The notes: generated by a model not told the origin, from the sequence alone. A DNA stretch of 64,000 nt from Meandrina meandrites (GCA_963693305.1 OY855906.1:7756501-7820500); one strand, 5' to 3'; shown: positions 22,724 through 35,791, numbered from the stretch's first letter. Numbers and translations are program-made.

Positions 22724-23958
22724 GGGGTGTCTCGAAAACAAAGACCTATAAAACGAAGACCCAAAGACCCTAAGACCCTAAGACCCCAAAAACTCGAAAA
22801 CGAAGACCCCATAATTTTTCAATGTATTTTTACCTTCAGTGAATATTAGCGCCTTCTTTATCCCTGTCAAATTTCTTTTATCGTTGAGTGCTGCAACAAG
22901 TTTATCCGCCATCTTGAACTGAGTAACCGCGCTACCACACTTGACCGGAAGTGATGCTCTTCTGTATGGATTACTGGCTCCTTCTTGGTGTAGAAGACAC
23001 AGGACACGTCACAATAGAACACTGCCTCGCAAACCTATTGTTTTTATTGTATTCCTCGTTCTTTTGTCCTTTTGTTTTCTATTGTTGTAGGTGAACTGTG
23101 TCTTTTACACCAAGTAAGAGCCATTATTGGTTTATGTACCTTATTCTCATTAAATTTCGCGAAAAATCAAGAGCCATATTTCGCGAGAATTAAATTTTGC
23201 GATTTTGAGAGGAAGGTAGAATTGAAGCGTATTAAATTTTTCGATTTTTCCTATTCTTCAATATGTAGCTTTTGCCCCAGAACTGTAACAACACAATTGA
23301 CATGATCGCCACCGTAAGCATAGCAAACAAAACAAGCTAAATAAAACAAAGCATAAGCCAAAAAAGGTATTCCACAGTCAAAATAGAACTTAGCGGCAGA
23401 GAACAGTTTGAACAGCGAGAGTGTTGCAGTGGAAGATAACTGATGGACAAAATCAAACAAAAAACCCCTAAACATGAAGCAAAGAAATAAAACAACAGCT
23501 CGAGTTTCATTATTTGATTGATATTTTACAGTATTAAATTTCGCGATTTAAATTTTCGCGTGTCCTATACGTGTCCTAACGACAACCCAAATAAAGTTTG
23601 CGAAGGAGACTACATATTTTGCCTTTTGTTGCGGAACTGAATTATCTGTTTCATGTTGAATCGCGGTTCTTTTATTTGAAGAAAAAGAGTCAGTAGCATG
23701 CAAGAAGGCGGCCTTTGCGTCACTTCCGGTCAGGTGTGGTAGCGCGGTTACTCAGTTCAAGATGGCGGATAAACTTGTTGCAGCACTCAACGATAAAAGA
23801 AATTTGACAGGGATAAAAAAGGCGCTAATATTCACTGAAGGTAAAAATACATTGAAAAATTATGGGGTCTTCGTTTTCGAGTTTTTGGGGTCTTAGGGTC
23901 TTAGGGTCTTTGGGTCTTCGGGTCTTTGTTTTATAGGTCTTTGTTTTCGAGACACCCC
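22724..23958. mobile_element. Long-TIR element with perfect 8-bp target duplication
   Basis: Inverted arms of about 230 bases start GGGGTGTCTCGAAAAC and contain short GACCCTAA/GACCCAAA tandem repeats. Both ends are flanked by TCATGGCC (22,716-22,723 and 23,959-23,966). An 8-bp duplication fits hAT, Merlin or P-type insertion, and the long arms make it foldback-like. No transposase was recognised in the 0.77-kb interior. It lies 32 bp from the previous element and shares its GGGGTG tip. Confidence 0.8.
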
Positions 23959-24254
23959 TCATGGCCGTTATAAATCATTCACAAGCAAGGTTTTAGCACT
24001 CTGTAATTCACAATCTTCAACTTTGGAGCCGACTGGAAATTGATTGGTGTTTCTTCTTTTCATTTTAAGCCCCGGACAAGTAAATATTTTTCGTGCTCAA
24101 AAGGAGAAACAGCATGGCCATTGACGATCGTTGAGATCGGTCCGAACTCAAGGGAAAGGCGATTGCCGATAACCAACATGAGGTCCTTCGAAATTTAATT
24201 GACTGGTCACAACGGTAAATTGACTGCATTATTCGTGATCTTAATGGCTCCCGA

Positions 24255-24558
24255 AGTCGGCAGAAGGGATCGCAATCATTTCACGATTCGAGTATTTGAC
24301 ACAAATGAACGTGATGTGAGCGTGCCACGAGCGCGCAAGACGTCGTGGGATATTGTCTGAGATGGTTCACCTTTGTCTTTGTAGTGGAAAGGAATTATCA
24401 AAAGATCAATGAAGAACGAAAGGTTCTTACTGACGATTCGGTTACAGTAGAGGATCGGGGGAGGGGATATTTTGGTGTTTGTCGGATCTTATCTTTAAGT
24501 TCAGGAGATACTGGTTTCCGCGGATGGAATCGTCTGATCTGAAATTGGGCAATTAATA
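24255..24558 (+). repeat. CR-family repeat fragment
   Basis: Matches the array consensus from GGCAGAAGGGATCGCAA through GCGTGCCACGAGCGCG, GATCGGGGGAGGGGATAT and TGATCTGAAATTGGGCAATT. Confidence 0.75.
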
Positions 24559-24784
24559 AGCGTTGCGCACAAATGACGTCACAAATTTTGATCCCCCCGG
24601 TGTGACTCAGACAAACAAATAGCTCTCCGTAAGATCAATGTATGGGAAAGCGGAGTTAACGAGCAATTCAGAGCCATATTAAGCAATTGTTTTCATAATA
24701 TTATGGCCAGTCTGGCTCAGAATTCCAGAGAATACCCTAATTATTCCGCTGAGAAGAGCTAAAAGTCCTAAAACGTTGATTTAA

Positions 24785-25582
24785 TGCACCAGTCATTTGA
24801 AATCCCCGACCCCCCCCCCTCGGGCATAGGCGGGGTAAAAGCGGGGCTTTCACTTCAGATTCACTCCATTTTAGTTCCCCGTTAGGCGGGGGATGCGCCA
24901 GAAATCACTGCCTTCGCATGCCGGACCGGGGAATAAGCGGGGCAGTCACTCCATGCTCAGCGGTTTGAATTATTTGTTTTGACCCGCTCGGTCGATCGGT
25001 TGCTTTGCAGTATTTCGCTGCAATTCGCTGCCTAATATCGCGAAGTAAAAATTGTTTTGTAAAGTGTCATACCAGAATTCAAAGAAGGCTATATTGGCAG
25101 AAGATATTCAAAGTCTGGTGACGAAAGGTAGGCTTATTTCAATGATATGGTATTGATAAGTATTCAATTTGCTGTGATCTTGCATTTTGTAACATCAAGT
25201 TGTAAAACAGAAAAAGTTTTTTAAAATAACCGTTATTAAAAATAAAAAGTTGATTTGGTAATAGTCGTCTTCTTCCTTGTCCATCGAGGGGCCTTTGCAA
25301 GTGTATTGCTAGCTACTCTGAAATCAATGTGTTAATTTCATGGCTACCAACGTTTTTATCTTCCCTTATTGTCATCCATTGTTGCGCTTGGCAAAAACAA
25401 GTTTTCTACAAAAGATTACTTTTCTTATAGCATGTGTGTGGATCATGCAGGGGCGGGGGAGTTCACCATTCACTTTTCTCCCGGGGACCGGGGACTTCAC
25501 TTGCCTTCACTTGCAGAAAAAGTGAATGCCCCGCCTATGCCCGAGGGGGGGGGGGGGTCGGGGATTTCAAATGACTGGTGCA
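24785..25582. mobile_element. PIF/Harbinger-type MITE, TAA target duplication
   Basis: Inverted ends of about 55 bp start TGCACCAGTCATTTGAAATC and include CCCCGACC, a poly-C run and CGGGCATAGGCGGGG. They are flanked by TAA at 24,782-24,784 and 25,583-25,585. No transposase was recognised in the interior. Confidence 0.8.
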
Positions 25583-26179
25583 TAAATCTCAAGGTTTGTC
25601 GGACAGAGCGGATGTCTACACATTTCGGCATTTAAATTGCATGTAGGCCCTGCCAAATTATACTCATAGGAAAAAAAATTGTACGAGAAATTCAGAACAT
25701 TCACGCAGTCCTAACAGGTCCATTTGTGCAACACAACAGAGCTGAGCAAGGTTTTGAACTAAGCTGCACTAAGCTAAAATTAAACAAAGAAGCGCTCGTG
25801 CTGCCTTGACCCGAGAGGTCAATTTTCACAAGTTGCCGCGGCAAGTATAAGAAACATCGAACCCGGGCATCAATAGCTGCAGTCTATTACAATTATGGGA
25901 ATGAAAACAGCTTTATTAAAATCAAAGTCCTTCAAACTGCAACGATTTAACTGATTTTATCATTATGAAGGCGTCTGAGTAGCGTAATATTTTCGCCCTC
26001 TATCTCTATCATGCGCCGCAACAGATGGCCCCTCGCGCTTGTGCCGTCAAATTCGGGAATTTCAGGCAATCGTTGTTCATTCTAGGGCCTGAATGAAGCA
26101 AACAGACATGTAGTATTATTCGCAATCCCTTTTTCTGTATTCTTCTAGTAAGTCGCTATCCTCCGCTAAAATTTTACGG
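25583..26179. other. Non-coding DNA, no gene recognised
   Basis: No repeat ends, exons or RNA genes were recognised in this stretch. Confidence 0.4.
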
Positions 26180-26311
26180 CATCCTGAGTAACTTTGTAGT
26201 GGGACGTCGTTGCCGGATCCTCGAATAACTTATTAATTTTAGATTATTTTCTCGATACCTAGAATCTGTTTTGCACTTACTAAAGCTGCAACATTGTCTG
26301 TTATCTACCAT
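26180..26311 (-). pseudogene. Degenerate copy of a cysteine-rich CKTDSRY domain fragment
   Basis: From an ATG at 26,311 the minus strand reads a short peptide with CCSFSKCKTDSRYREN. It parallels the better preserved copy that starts 207 bp upstream (26,518). The similarity ends after about 25 residues. It is probably a decayed tandem duplicate. Confidence 0.4.
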
Positions 26312-26335
26312 TATTCAAGTCTATCAAACGAAAGT

Positions 26336-26518
26336 CTAAGCCACGAATATGTCCTTTCTCGACTCTTTTTCTTGTCTAGAGTACGTGACCGGCCTCGGGA
26401 ATGGTATGAATACTTTCTGCCCCGAATTCTCCAACTCTTTTAGCGATTCCGGCCATTTTTCTGGATATCTTGAGTCTGTCTTGCACTCACCCCAACAGCA
26501 TGGTTTAGTGCCCACCAT
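26336..26518 (-). pseudogene. Cysteine-rich THAP-like N-terminal fragment of a transposon-type protein
   Basis: A 60-codon frame begins at an ATG and contains [20 protein letters not shown] and KVFIPFPRP. This signature is found at the N-terminus of THAP-like, transposase-associated proteins in cnidarians (from memory, not searched). The frame stops early, before the part that should carry the remaining zinc ligands, so the fragment is truncated. Confidence 0.45.
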
Positions 26519-26689
26519 TTCTCTTATTTCTAGAACGATAAACCGAAGAATTGACTAAAATTTTCGATTCTAGGTTCACAACCGCGGCAGCCGCTCATAC
26601 ATTTGCTTTGTTTTGATCGCAGTGTTTGTCTGTCTCACGCTGACAAATCTATTTTTAGTAATTGTGCGCGTCGCTATTAACTTATCGCG

Positions 26690-29600
26690 TTTGGTAATTC
26701 ATATATTTGTGTGCTTTATCATGTTGTGGAATGCTGTTTCTAAAATTATTATAAAATATGGACCTAAGAAAAGACCCGTATTCATTATGCAATATAATGC
26801 TATAGCTAGCGACGGATTAAGATCTTGGAATCAAAATGAATATTAGCAGTGCTATAGCCGTCTTATAAACACAAAAGCATGAGATATTTTTCAAAAACAA
26901 GTTACTTTATTCTGTAGCTGATATACATTTTCCAGCCAGTAACGGCTTTGCGTGCTTTATCACGTTCTGGAATGGTGTTTGTAACATTATTAGAAAATAA
27001 GGGCCTAAGCAAAGACCCGTTTTCATTATGCAATATATTCGACGGATTCTGATTAAGATCTTGGAGTCAAAATCAATATTCCACCCTTCAGACGCTATAG
27101 CAGTAGGAAAACACAAAAGCATGAGATATTTTTTCAAAAACAATCGCTGATATACTTTTCCTCTGCAACGGATAAATCGATCAAGCTAAGCAATCCAGCT
27201 CTTACGCCTCACACGTCATACGTGATATATGACCTTCCATTTTCGTACACCGACTGCAATTACAATTACAATTAAGGACCTAAGCAAACAAAATTAATTA
27301 TTCGTTTCAACTATACAATATAATGCTATAGCCAGCGACGAATTCTGCTTAAGATCTTAGAGTCAAAATGATTATTTCATCATTCAAAACATATAAACAA
27401 GCATGGATATTATTCAAACGCCAGTGGGGTTACGGTTCAAGATCGGGGAAAGGGGATATCTTTGGGGGATCTTGAAAGGTAAAAGAACAACAAACATCAC
27501 ATGATCTGAAATGCGCAATTAACATATTAAGCTAAAGAGATCTATTGTTGTTTTCGCTGTCTTTCTTTGTGCTTCCTCATGTTATGGAATGGTGTTTCTA
27601 AAACTAGTATAAAATTTCGGCCTAAGCAAAGAAAATGATCCAGTTCCATTATACAATACAATCAGCTATAGTTAGTGGCGGATAATGATGAAGATCTTGG
27701 AGTCAAGATGAATATTCCACCCTTCAACCATAAAAAGTCTAACAACAGGCGTGCATATTTTTCCAAAACAAGTCGTTATTCTGTAGATGGTATGTATCGA
27801 TACACGAGACCTTTCGCTATCTGATACTTTTTCTTCTGCAACAGATAAACCAATGAAGCAATCCGGTTCTTACGCCTCACACATTCACCGACTGCAATCC
27901 GATCACGAAACCTTGTCTCAGCGAGCACACCACACACCCGTTATTTGAAGGTACCTTACCTGAAGCCGAAGGGGAAATTCTTCAAAAATCACTTTCTTCA
28001 CTGCAAAGGGCAAACAGTCTCTTGGTCGGCAGAAGGGATCGCAATGGTTTCACGACTCGAATATTTGACACAAATGAACGTGATGATGAGCGTGCCACGA
28101 GCGCGTAAAGCGTCGTGGGATATTGTCTGAGATGGTTCACCTTTGCCTGGTGGAGTGGAATTATCAAAAGATCAATGCAAGAACGAAATGTTTTTACAGA
28201 CGATTCGGTTGCAGTAGAGGATCGGGGGAGGGGATATTTTTTTTGGGGGGGATCTTATCTTTAAGTTCGGGAGATACTGGTTCCCGCGGATGGAAAAGAT
28301 AAAAGAACAATAAACATCACCTGATCTTGGCCAATTAACATATTTTAAAGAAAAGCGATCTGCTTTTTATTACCTGGGAAATTAACCTAATGCGTTTGTT
28401 AATTCATATATTTGCGCGCTTTATCATGCTGTGAAATGCTGTTTTTAAAATTATTATAAAATATGGACCTAAGAAAAGACCGGTTTTCATTATGCAATAT
28501 AATGCTATAGCTAGCGACGGATTAAGATCTTAGAGTCAAAATGAATATTCCACCCTTCAGTCGCTATAGCAGTCTTATAAACACAAAAGCATGAGATATT
28601 TTTCAAAAACACAAGTTATTTTATTCTGTAGCTGATATACATTTTCCAGCCAGTAACGGCTTTGCGTGCTTTATCACGTTCTGGAATGGTGTTTGTAAAA
28701 TTATTAGAAAATAAGGGCCTAAGCAAAGACCCGTTTTCATTATACAATATATTGCTATAGCTATAGCTAGCGACGGATTCTGAATAAGATCTTGGAGTCA
28801 AAATCAATATTCCACCCTTCAGACGCTAAAGCAGTAGGAAAACACAAAAGCATGAGATATTTTTTCAAAAACAATCGCTGATATACTTTTCCTCTGCAAC
28901 AGATAAATCGATCAAGCAATCCAGCTCTTACGCATACAATATAATGCTATAGCCAGCGACGAATTCTGATTAAGGTCTTAGAGTCAAAATGATTATTTCA
29001 TCATTCAAAACATATAAACAAGCATGGATATTATTCAAACACCAGCCGTTATTTTTTAGTTGATAGTGGATCGATACACGAGACATTTTGCTATTTGGTA
29101 TTTTTTCCTCTGGAATAGATAAACCGATCAAGCAATCCACCTCTTACGCCTCACACACGTTAGAGGTGTTATTCGTACGGACTGCAATGCTGCGCCTAGC
29201 CTGCGAACGCAGACGTATTTCCGGCCGTCGCCTGTCGCAGCGACCACACCACACACCCGTTATTCGAAGGCAAACAGTCTTTTGGTTGTCAGAAGGGATC
29301 GCAATGATAATTTCACTCGATTTCACGATTAAGTAAATGAACGTGTTGTGAGCGTGCCACGAGCGGGCGAACCCTCATGGTTGTGTCGAATTATCAAAAG
29401 ATCAATGAAAGAACGGAATGTTTTTACGGACGCTTATTGGGGTTACGGTTCAAGATCGGGGAAAGGGGATATCTTTGGGGGATCTTGAAAGGTAAAAGAA
29501 CAACAAACATCACATGATCTGAAATGCGCAATTAACATATTAAGCTAAAGAGATCTATTGTTGTTTTCGCTGTCTTTCTTTGTGCTTCCTCATGTTATGG

Positions 29601-32600
29601 AATGGTGTTTCTAAAACTAGTATAAAATTTCGGCCTAAGCAAAGAAGATGATCCAGTTCCATTATACAATACAATCAGCTATAGTTAGTGGCGGATAATG
29701 ATTAAGAGCTTGGAGTCAAGATGAATATTCCACCCTTCAATCATAAAAAGTCTAAAAACAAGCATGCATAGTATTCCAGCACAAGTCGTTATTCTGTAGA
29801 TGGTATGGATCGATACACGAGACATTTCGCTATCTGATAGTTTTTCCTTTGCAACAGATAAACCAATGAAGCAATCCGGTTCTTACGCCTCACACATTCA
29901 CCGACTGTCCGACTGCAATCCGATCACGAAACCTTGTCTCAGCGACCACACCACACACCCGTTATTTGAAGGTACCTTACCTGAAGCCGTTACAGAAGGG
30001 GAAATTTTTCAAAAATCACTTTCTTCACTGCAAAGGGCAAACAGTCTCTTGGTCGGCAGAAGGGATCGCAATGGTTTCACGACTCGAATATTTGACACAA
30101 ATGAACGTGATGATATGAGCGTGCCACGAGCGCGTAAAGCGTCGTGGGATATTGTCTGAGATGGTTCACCTTTGCCTGGTGGAGTGGAATTATCAAAAGA
30201 TCAATGCAAGAACGAAATGTTTTTACAGACGATTCGGTTACAGTAGAGGATCGGGGGGATATTTTTTTGGGGGGATCTTATCTTTAAGTTCGGGAGATAC
30301 TGGTTCCCGCGGATGATCTTGACCAATTAACATATTTTAAAGAAAAACGATCTGTTTTTTATTTCGTGGGAAATTAACCTAATGGGTTTGTTGATTCATA
30401 TATTTGCGCGCTTTATGATGCTGTGAAATGCTGTTTCTAAAATTATTATAAAATATGGACCTAAGAAAAGACCCGTATTCATTATGCAATATAATATATA
30501 TGCTATAGCTAGCGACGGATTAAGATCTTAGAGTCAAAATGTATATTCCACCCTTCAGTCGCTATAGCAGTCTTATAAACACAAAAGCATGAGATATTTT
30601 TCAAAAACACAAGTTATTTATTCTGTAGCTGATATACATTTTTCAGCTAGTAACCGCTTTGAGTGCTTTTTCATGTTGTGGGATGGTGTTTCTAAAATTA
30701 TTAGAAAATATGAGCCTAAGCAAAGAAAATTATCCGTTTTCATTATACAATATATTGCTATAGCTATAGCTAGCGACGGATTCTGATTGATGTCTTGGAG
30801 TCAAAATCAAAATCAATATTCCAAAATCAAAATCAATATTCCACCCTTCAGTCGCTATAGCAGTTCTTCAAACACAAAAGCATGAGATATTTTTCAAAAA
30901 CAAATTGTTATTCTGTAGCTGATATACTTTTTCCTTTGCAACAGATAAAATGATCAAGCAATCCAGCTCTTACGCCTCACACACGTTAGAGGTGTTATTC
31001 GTACGGACTGCAATGCTGCGCCTAGCCTGCGAACGCAGACGTATTTCCGGCCGTCGCCTGTCGCAGCGACCACACCACACACCCGTTATTCGAAGGCAAA
31101 CAGTCTTTTGGTTGTCAGAAGGGATCGCAATGATAATTTCACTCGATTTCACGATTAAGTAAATGAACGTGTTGTGAGCGTGCCACGAGCGGGCGAACCC
31201 TCATGGTTGTGTCGAATTATCAAAAGATCAATGAAAGAACGGAATGTTTTTACGGACGCTTATTGGGGTTACGGTTCAAGATCGGGGAAAGGGGATATCT
31301 TTGGGGGATCTTGAAAGGTAAAAGAACAACAAACATCACATGATCTGAAATGCGCAATTAACATATTAAGCTAAAGAGATCTATTGTTGTTTTCGCTGTC
31401 TTTCTTTGTGCTTCCTCATGTTATGGAATGGTGTTTCTAAAACTAGTATAAAATTTCGGCCTAAGCAAAGAAAATGATCCAGTTCCATTATACAATACAA
31501 TCAGCTATAGTTAGTGGCGGATAATGATTAAGAGCTTGGAGTCAAGATGAATATTCCACCCTTCAATCATAAAAAGTCTAAAAACAAGCATGCATAGTAT
31601 TCCAGCACAAGTCGTTATTCTGTAGATGGTATGGATCGATACACGAGACATTTCGCTATCTGATAGTTTTTCCTTTGCAACAGATAAACCAATGAAGCAA
31701 TCCGGTTCTTACGCCTCACACATTCACCGACTGTCCGACTGCAATCCGATCACGAAACCTTGTCTCAGCGACCACACCACACACCCGTTATTTGAAGGTA
31801 CCTTACCTGAAGCCGTTACAGAAGGGGAAATTTTTCAAAAATCACTTTCTTCACTGCAAAGGGCAAACAGTCTCTTGGTCGGCAGAAGGGATCGCAATGG
31901 TTTCACGACTCGAATATTTGACACAAATGAACGTGATGATATGAGCGTGCCACGAGCGCGTAAAGCGTCGTGGGATATTGTCTGAGATGGTTCACCTTTG
32001 CCTGGTGGAGTGGAATTATCAAAAGATCAATGCAAGAACGAAATGTTTTTACAGACGATTCGGTTACAGTAGAGGATCGGGGGAGGGGATATTTTTTTGG
32101 GGGGATCTTATCTTTAAGTTCGGGAGATACTGGTTCCCGCGGATGATCTTGACCAATTAACATATTTTAAAGAAAAACGATCTGTTTTTTATTTCGTGGG
32201 AAATTAACCTAATGGGTTCGTTGATTCATATATTTGCGCGCTTTATGATGCTGTGAAATGCTGTTTCTAAAATTATTATAAAATATGGACCTAAGAAAAG
32301 ACCCGTATTCATTATGCAATATAATATATATGCTATAGCTAGCGACGGATTAAGATCTTAGAGTCAAAATGTATATTCCACCCTTCAGTCGCTATAGCAG
32401 TCTTATAAACACAAAAGCATGAGATATTTTTCAAAAACACAAGTTATTTATTCTGTAGCTGATATACATTTTTCAGCTAGTAACCGCTTTGAGTGCTTTT
32501 TCATGTTGTGGGATGGTGTTTCTAAAATTATTAGAAAATATGAGCCTAAGCAAAGAAAATTATCCGTTTTCATTATACAATATATTGCTATAGCTATAGC

Positions 32601-33540
32601 TAGCGACGGATTCTGATTGATGTCTTGGAGTCAAAATCAAAATCAATATTCCAAAATCAAAATCAATATTCCACCCTTCAGTCGCTATAGCAGTTCTTCA
32701 AACACAAAAGCATGAGATATTTTTCAAAAACAAATTGTTATTCTGTAGCTGATATACTTTTTCCTTTGCAACAGATAAAATGATCAAGCAATCCAGCTCT
32801 TACGCCCCACACATGTCAGACGTGTTACATGACCTTCAATTTTCCTACATCGACTGCAATCGCGTGCACTGAGATCCGATCACGAAACCTTGTCGCAGCG
32901 ACACACCACACACCCGCAATTTGAAGGTACCTTACCTGAAACCGTTGCTGGAGGGAAAAATTTTCAAAAACCACTTTCTTCACTGCAATTGGCAAACAGT
33001 CTCTTGGTCGGCAGAAGGGATCGCACAGATGATGATATTTGACACAAATGAACGTGATGTGAGCGTGCCGCAGCGGGCAAAGCATCCTGGGTAATTATTT
33101 TAAATGTTTCACCTCTGATACCCTCTGCCTTGTGGTGTGGAATTATCAAAAGATCAATGGAAGCAGAAGAACTGAACGGAATGTTTTATGGACGATTAGG
33201 GTTACCATAGAGAATCGGGGGAGGGGATATTTTTGTGTTTTATAGGACCTTATCTTTACGTTCTGGACTGGTTTTCGCAGATGGAAAGAATAAAAGAACA
33301 ATAAACATCATATGATCTGAAATTGGGCAATTAACATATTAGGTTTAAGAGATCAATTGTCTTTTTTTTCTTTGTTTGTTTGTTTTTTTAGTCGACTCAT
33401 TCGCATGCAACGTGGGCAATGAATTCCGTGCGTTTGGTAATTCATATTTCTGCGTTCGTTATCATGTTGTGGAACGGTGTTTCTAAAATTATTATAAAAT
33501 ATGGACCTAAGCAAAGAAAATGATCCGTTTTCATTACACA
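26690..33540 (+). repeat. Dense array of the CR repeat family
   Basis: Head-to-tail, mostly plus-oriented units of 0.3 to 1.1 kb share the same ordered blocks: GCTATAGCTAGCGACGGATT, TTGGAGTCAAAATGAATATT, CACAAAAGCATGAGATATTT, GATCAAGCAATCC, TCACGAAACCTTGTC, ACCACACCACACACCCG, GAAGGTACCTTACCTGAA, AACAGTCTCTTGGTCGGCAG, GATCGGGGGAGGGGATAT and AAATATGGACCTAAG. Short units look like deletion derivatives. No conserved protein runs through the units and no terminal repeats were found. More copies lie at 33.8-34.5, 35.3, 45.6, 55.9, 59.7, 60.4 and 61.2 kb. Confidence 0.85.
29123..32805 (+). repeat. Recent 1.83-kb tandem duplication within the CR array
   Basis: The block from about 29,123 to 30,950 is repeated immediately at 30,950-32,805, with a constant offset of 1,826-1,830 bp and near identity, including frames that translate identically. 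A 4-bp indel in a GGGGGAGGGG tract explains the offset change. One unit start carries a small inserted sequence with AGCCTGCGAACGCAGACG, duplicated along with it. Confidence 0.9.
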
Positions 33541-33812
33541 ATAATATATAGATTTAGGGAGGCCTAAAAGCGGAGCTCCCATTTATTAATTTTTAGCTCA
33601 ATTTAATTACAGTGTTACCAAATGAGTAAGCCACACTATTTCTAAGCTTATACATTGGCCCATAAGGGTTCAAAATAAATTAATTTTCAATCGCTCATGG
33701 TTAAACTTAATATCTTACATTTAGCGCGCGCACGCACACACGAATTTACCAATTCCAATAGCTATGGATGCTCCGCCCGCGGGCGCCTTCGGCGCCCGCG
33801 GGAGCTCCGCTA
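33541..33812 (+). mobile_element. Short derivative of the hairpin-ended (Helitron/Helentron-like) family
   Basis: Starts ATAATATATAGATTTAGG, then GGCCTAAAAGCGGAGCTCCC, and ends with a very strong GCGGGCGCC-TTC-GGCGCCCGC hairpin followed by GGGAGCTCCGCTA. Ends match the 2.23-kb copies at 48.6 and 56.5 kb, but the interior is only about 200 bp. It interrupts a CR unit, and the sister units show the joint (ACAATATAATGCTA). Confidence 0.75.
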
Positions 33813-34495
33813 TAATGCTACAGTTAGCGACGGATTCTGATTAAGATCTTGGAGTCAAAATGAATATTCCACCCTTCAGTCGCTATAGCAGTCGTGCAGT
33901 CGTATAAACACAGAAACATAAGATATTTTTCAAAAACAAGTTATTATTCTGTAGCTGATATACTTTTTCCTCTGCAATAGATAAATCGGTCAACAATCCG
34001 GCTTTTACGCCTCATACATGTCAGACGTGATACATGACCATCAATTTTCGTACGCGTGCAGATCCGATCACGAAACCTTGTCGCAGCGATCACACCAGAC
34101 ACTCGCCATTTGAAGGTACCTTACCTGAAACCGTAACTGGAGGGGAAAGTTTTCAAAAAAACACTTTCTTCACTGCAAGAGGCAAGCAATCTCTTGGTCG
34201 GCAGAAGGGTTCGCACTGATGATTTCACTCGATGTTTGACCGACTGAATGTCATGTGAGAGTGCGGCAAGCGAGCAAAGCATCGTGGGTAATTGACTGAA
34301 ATAGTTCACTTCTGATAACTTCTGCTTTGCATTGTGGTGTGGAATTATCAAAAGATCAATGAAAGAACTGAACGGAATGTTTTACGGACGATTAGGGTTA
34401 CCATAGAGGATCTGGTGAGGGAATTTTTTTGTGTTTTGTGGGATCTTATTTTTATGTTTGGGAGATGCTGATGAGGCCCTGTTTGGTATGCATGT
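33813..34495 (+). repeat. CR-family unit
   Basis: Continues the CR unit interrupted by the preceding insertion: GCGACGGATTCTGATTAAG, the GGTACCTTACCTGAAACCG block and CAATCTCTTGGTCGGCAGAA follow in the usual order. Confidence 0.8.
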
Positions 34496-34634
34496 CTCCC
34501 GTCTGAATTTTGAAGCATGTTATGTCATGTCGCAATTTGGAATGATCCGCATGTCGGTGTCGGAATTTTGTCATTTCGTCGTAAACGGATGCGAGTAATT
34601 TCTCTACCGATTGAAAACAACGTATTAAATAATA

Positions 34635-34811
34635 AGCCATTTCCGAATTGCCCTTTACCTCATTTTCAAGACACGTCCTCGTGCGAAACCATTGAGATGA
34701 AAATGAGTTTGATTTGCATGAAAATGGGTCTGCAGGGGAAACGTATTTTCATATGAATGGTTTCGCACGAAGACTCATCTTAACAGAGGCAAAGGTAACT
34801 CGGAAATGGCC
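34635..34811. mobile_element. About 177-bp inverted-repeat MITE
   Basis: The ends are inverted copies of GGCCATTTCCGA and TTACC, and an inner pair TCGTGCGAAACCATT / AATGGTTTCGCACGA reinforces the hairpin. The target duplication is unclear. Confidence 0.6.
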
Positions 34812-35329
34812 TATTTAGGTGTAGAGAACAGGAGTTTGCCATGCACATTAATATCGTAGTTAAAACGGTTTCAATTTCTCTACCGATTAAAATCAACGTG
34901 ACTCTGAACTATGTACATAGAGCCAGAGTTTCTCGAGCATTTTGAAAGAACCGATAAAACTAGTTTAATTTGTAGACAGATTAAACAAAAATGGGACTAA
35001 CTTAGTACACATGTTAAGTACCTTTAACCAACCTATATACAACAACATATCAAACAATTATGAACTAACTCAAATACTACGCGCACTCTGATTGGTCGAA
35101 AAGGTCAAAAACCTACGTTCTATTGTACCGGTAAACTCTCGCTTCAGCCGTTTGAAAATGGTCTGGAGAGACTCGTTTCAGAGGGGCTTTTATCACTTTT
35201 ATAGAAAACTTTCGGCGCTACGATTTCTGCCCTGTTTACTTCGTTTTGCCCCGACTAACTGCCTCTGGGTTTCCGAGGATGTTATTCCCTGTGACGTGGG
35301 AATTTGGTAATTTTGATATTAAAATATTT
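34812..35329. other. Non-coding DNA, no gene recognised
   Basis: No exon, RNA gene or repeat boundary was recognised. Confidence 0.4.
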
Positions 35330-35412
35330 TTTGCGCGCTTTCTCATGTTGTGGAATGAAGTTTCCAAAATTACAATAAAGAATCCGTTTTCATTATACAA
35401 TATAATGCGATG

Positions 35413-35571
35413 GAGCGTATTCACATGACGTCACGGCAGCCATGTTGGTGTTCCAAAACAAACAAACGGCGGCCAAATTGGTGAACCAAGCCATCCCACC
35501 TATTTTTATTCAAATATCGTCTTTTGTTTAGAAAACCAATATGGCCGCTAGTCACGTAAGTGAATACGCTC
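35413..35571. mobile_element. 159-bp MITE inserted in a CR fragment
   Basis: Ends GAGCGTATTCAC and GTGAATACGCTC are perfect inverted repeats. Inside are a CRE-like TGACGTCA and YY1-like CAGCCATGTTGG and ATATGGCCGC motifs. CR sequence (CATTATACAATATAATGC and ACAGATTCTGATTAAGATC) flanks it on both sides. Confidence 0.7.
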
Positions 35572-35791
35572 TTTTACTAGCGCTACAGATTCTGATTAAG
35601 ATCTTGGTAAAACAGAACGGCGTTTACATGACAGAAAGGTTGAGCAGAAAGCCCTCACCCAAGTGGGCCACGTTTCCCCAATTGCAGATCACGCAATCTC
35701 TACTGGGCATAACGTCAAATGATGTACCGAATATCATTAAACAGCCAAGAAATAAAAAAAAACCTTCGATGCTTTCACTAGAGACCATTTT

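Noticed and set aside
29800..30159. 119-codon protein repeated at 31,626-31,985
   Set aside because: It is part of the 1.83-kb tandem repeat. Older CR units break the frame, so it is a repeat shadow.
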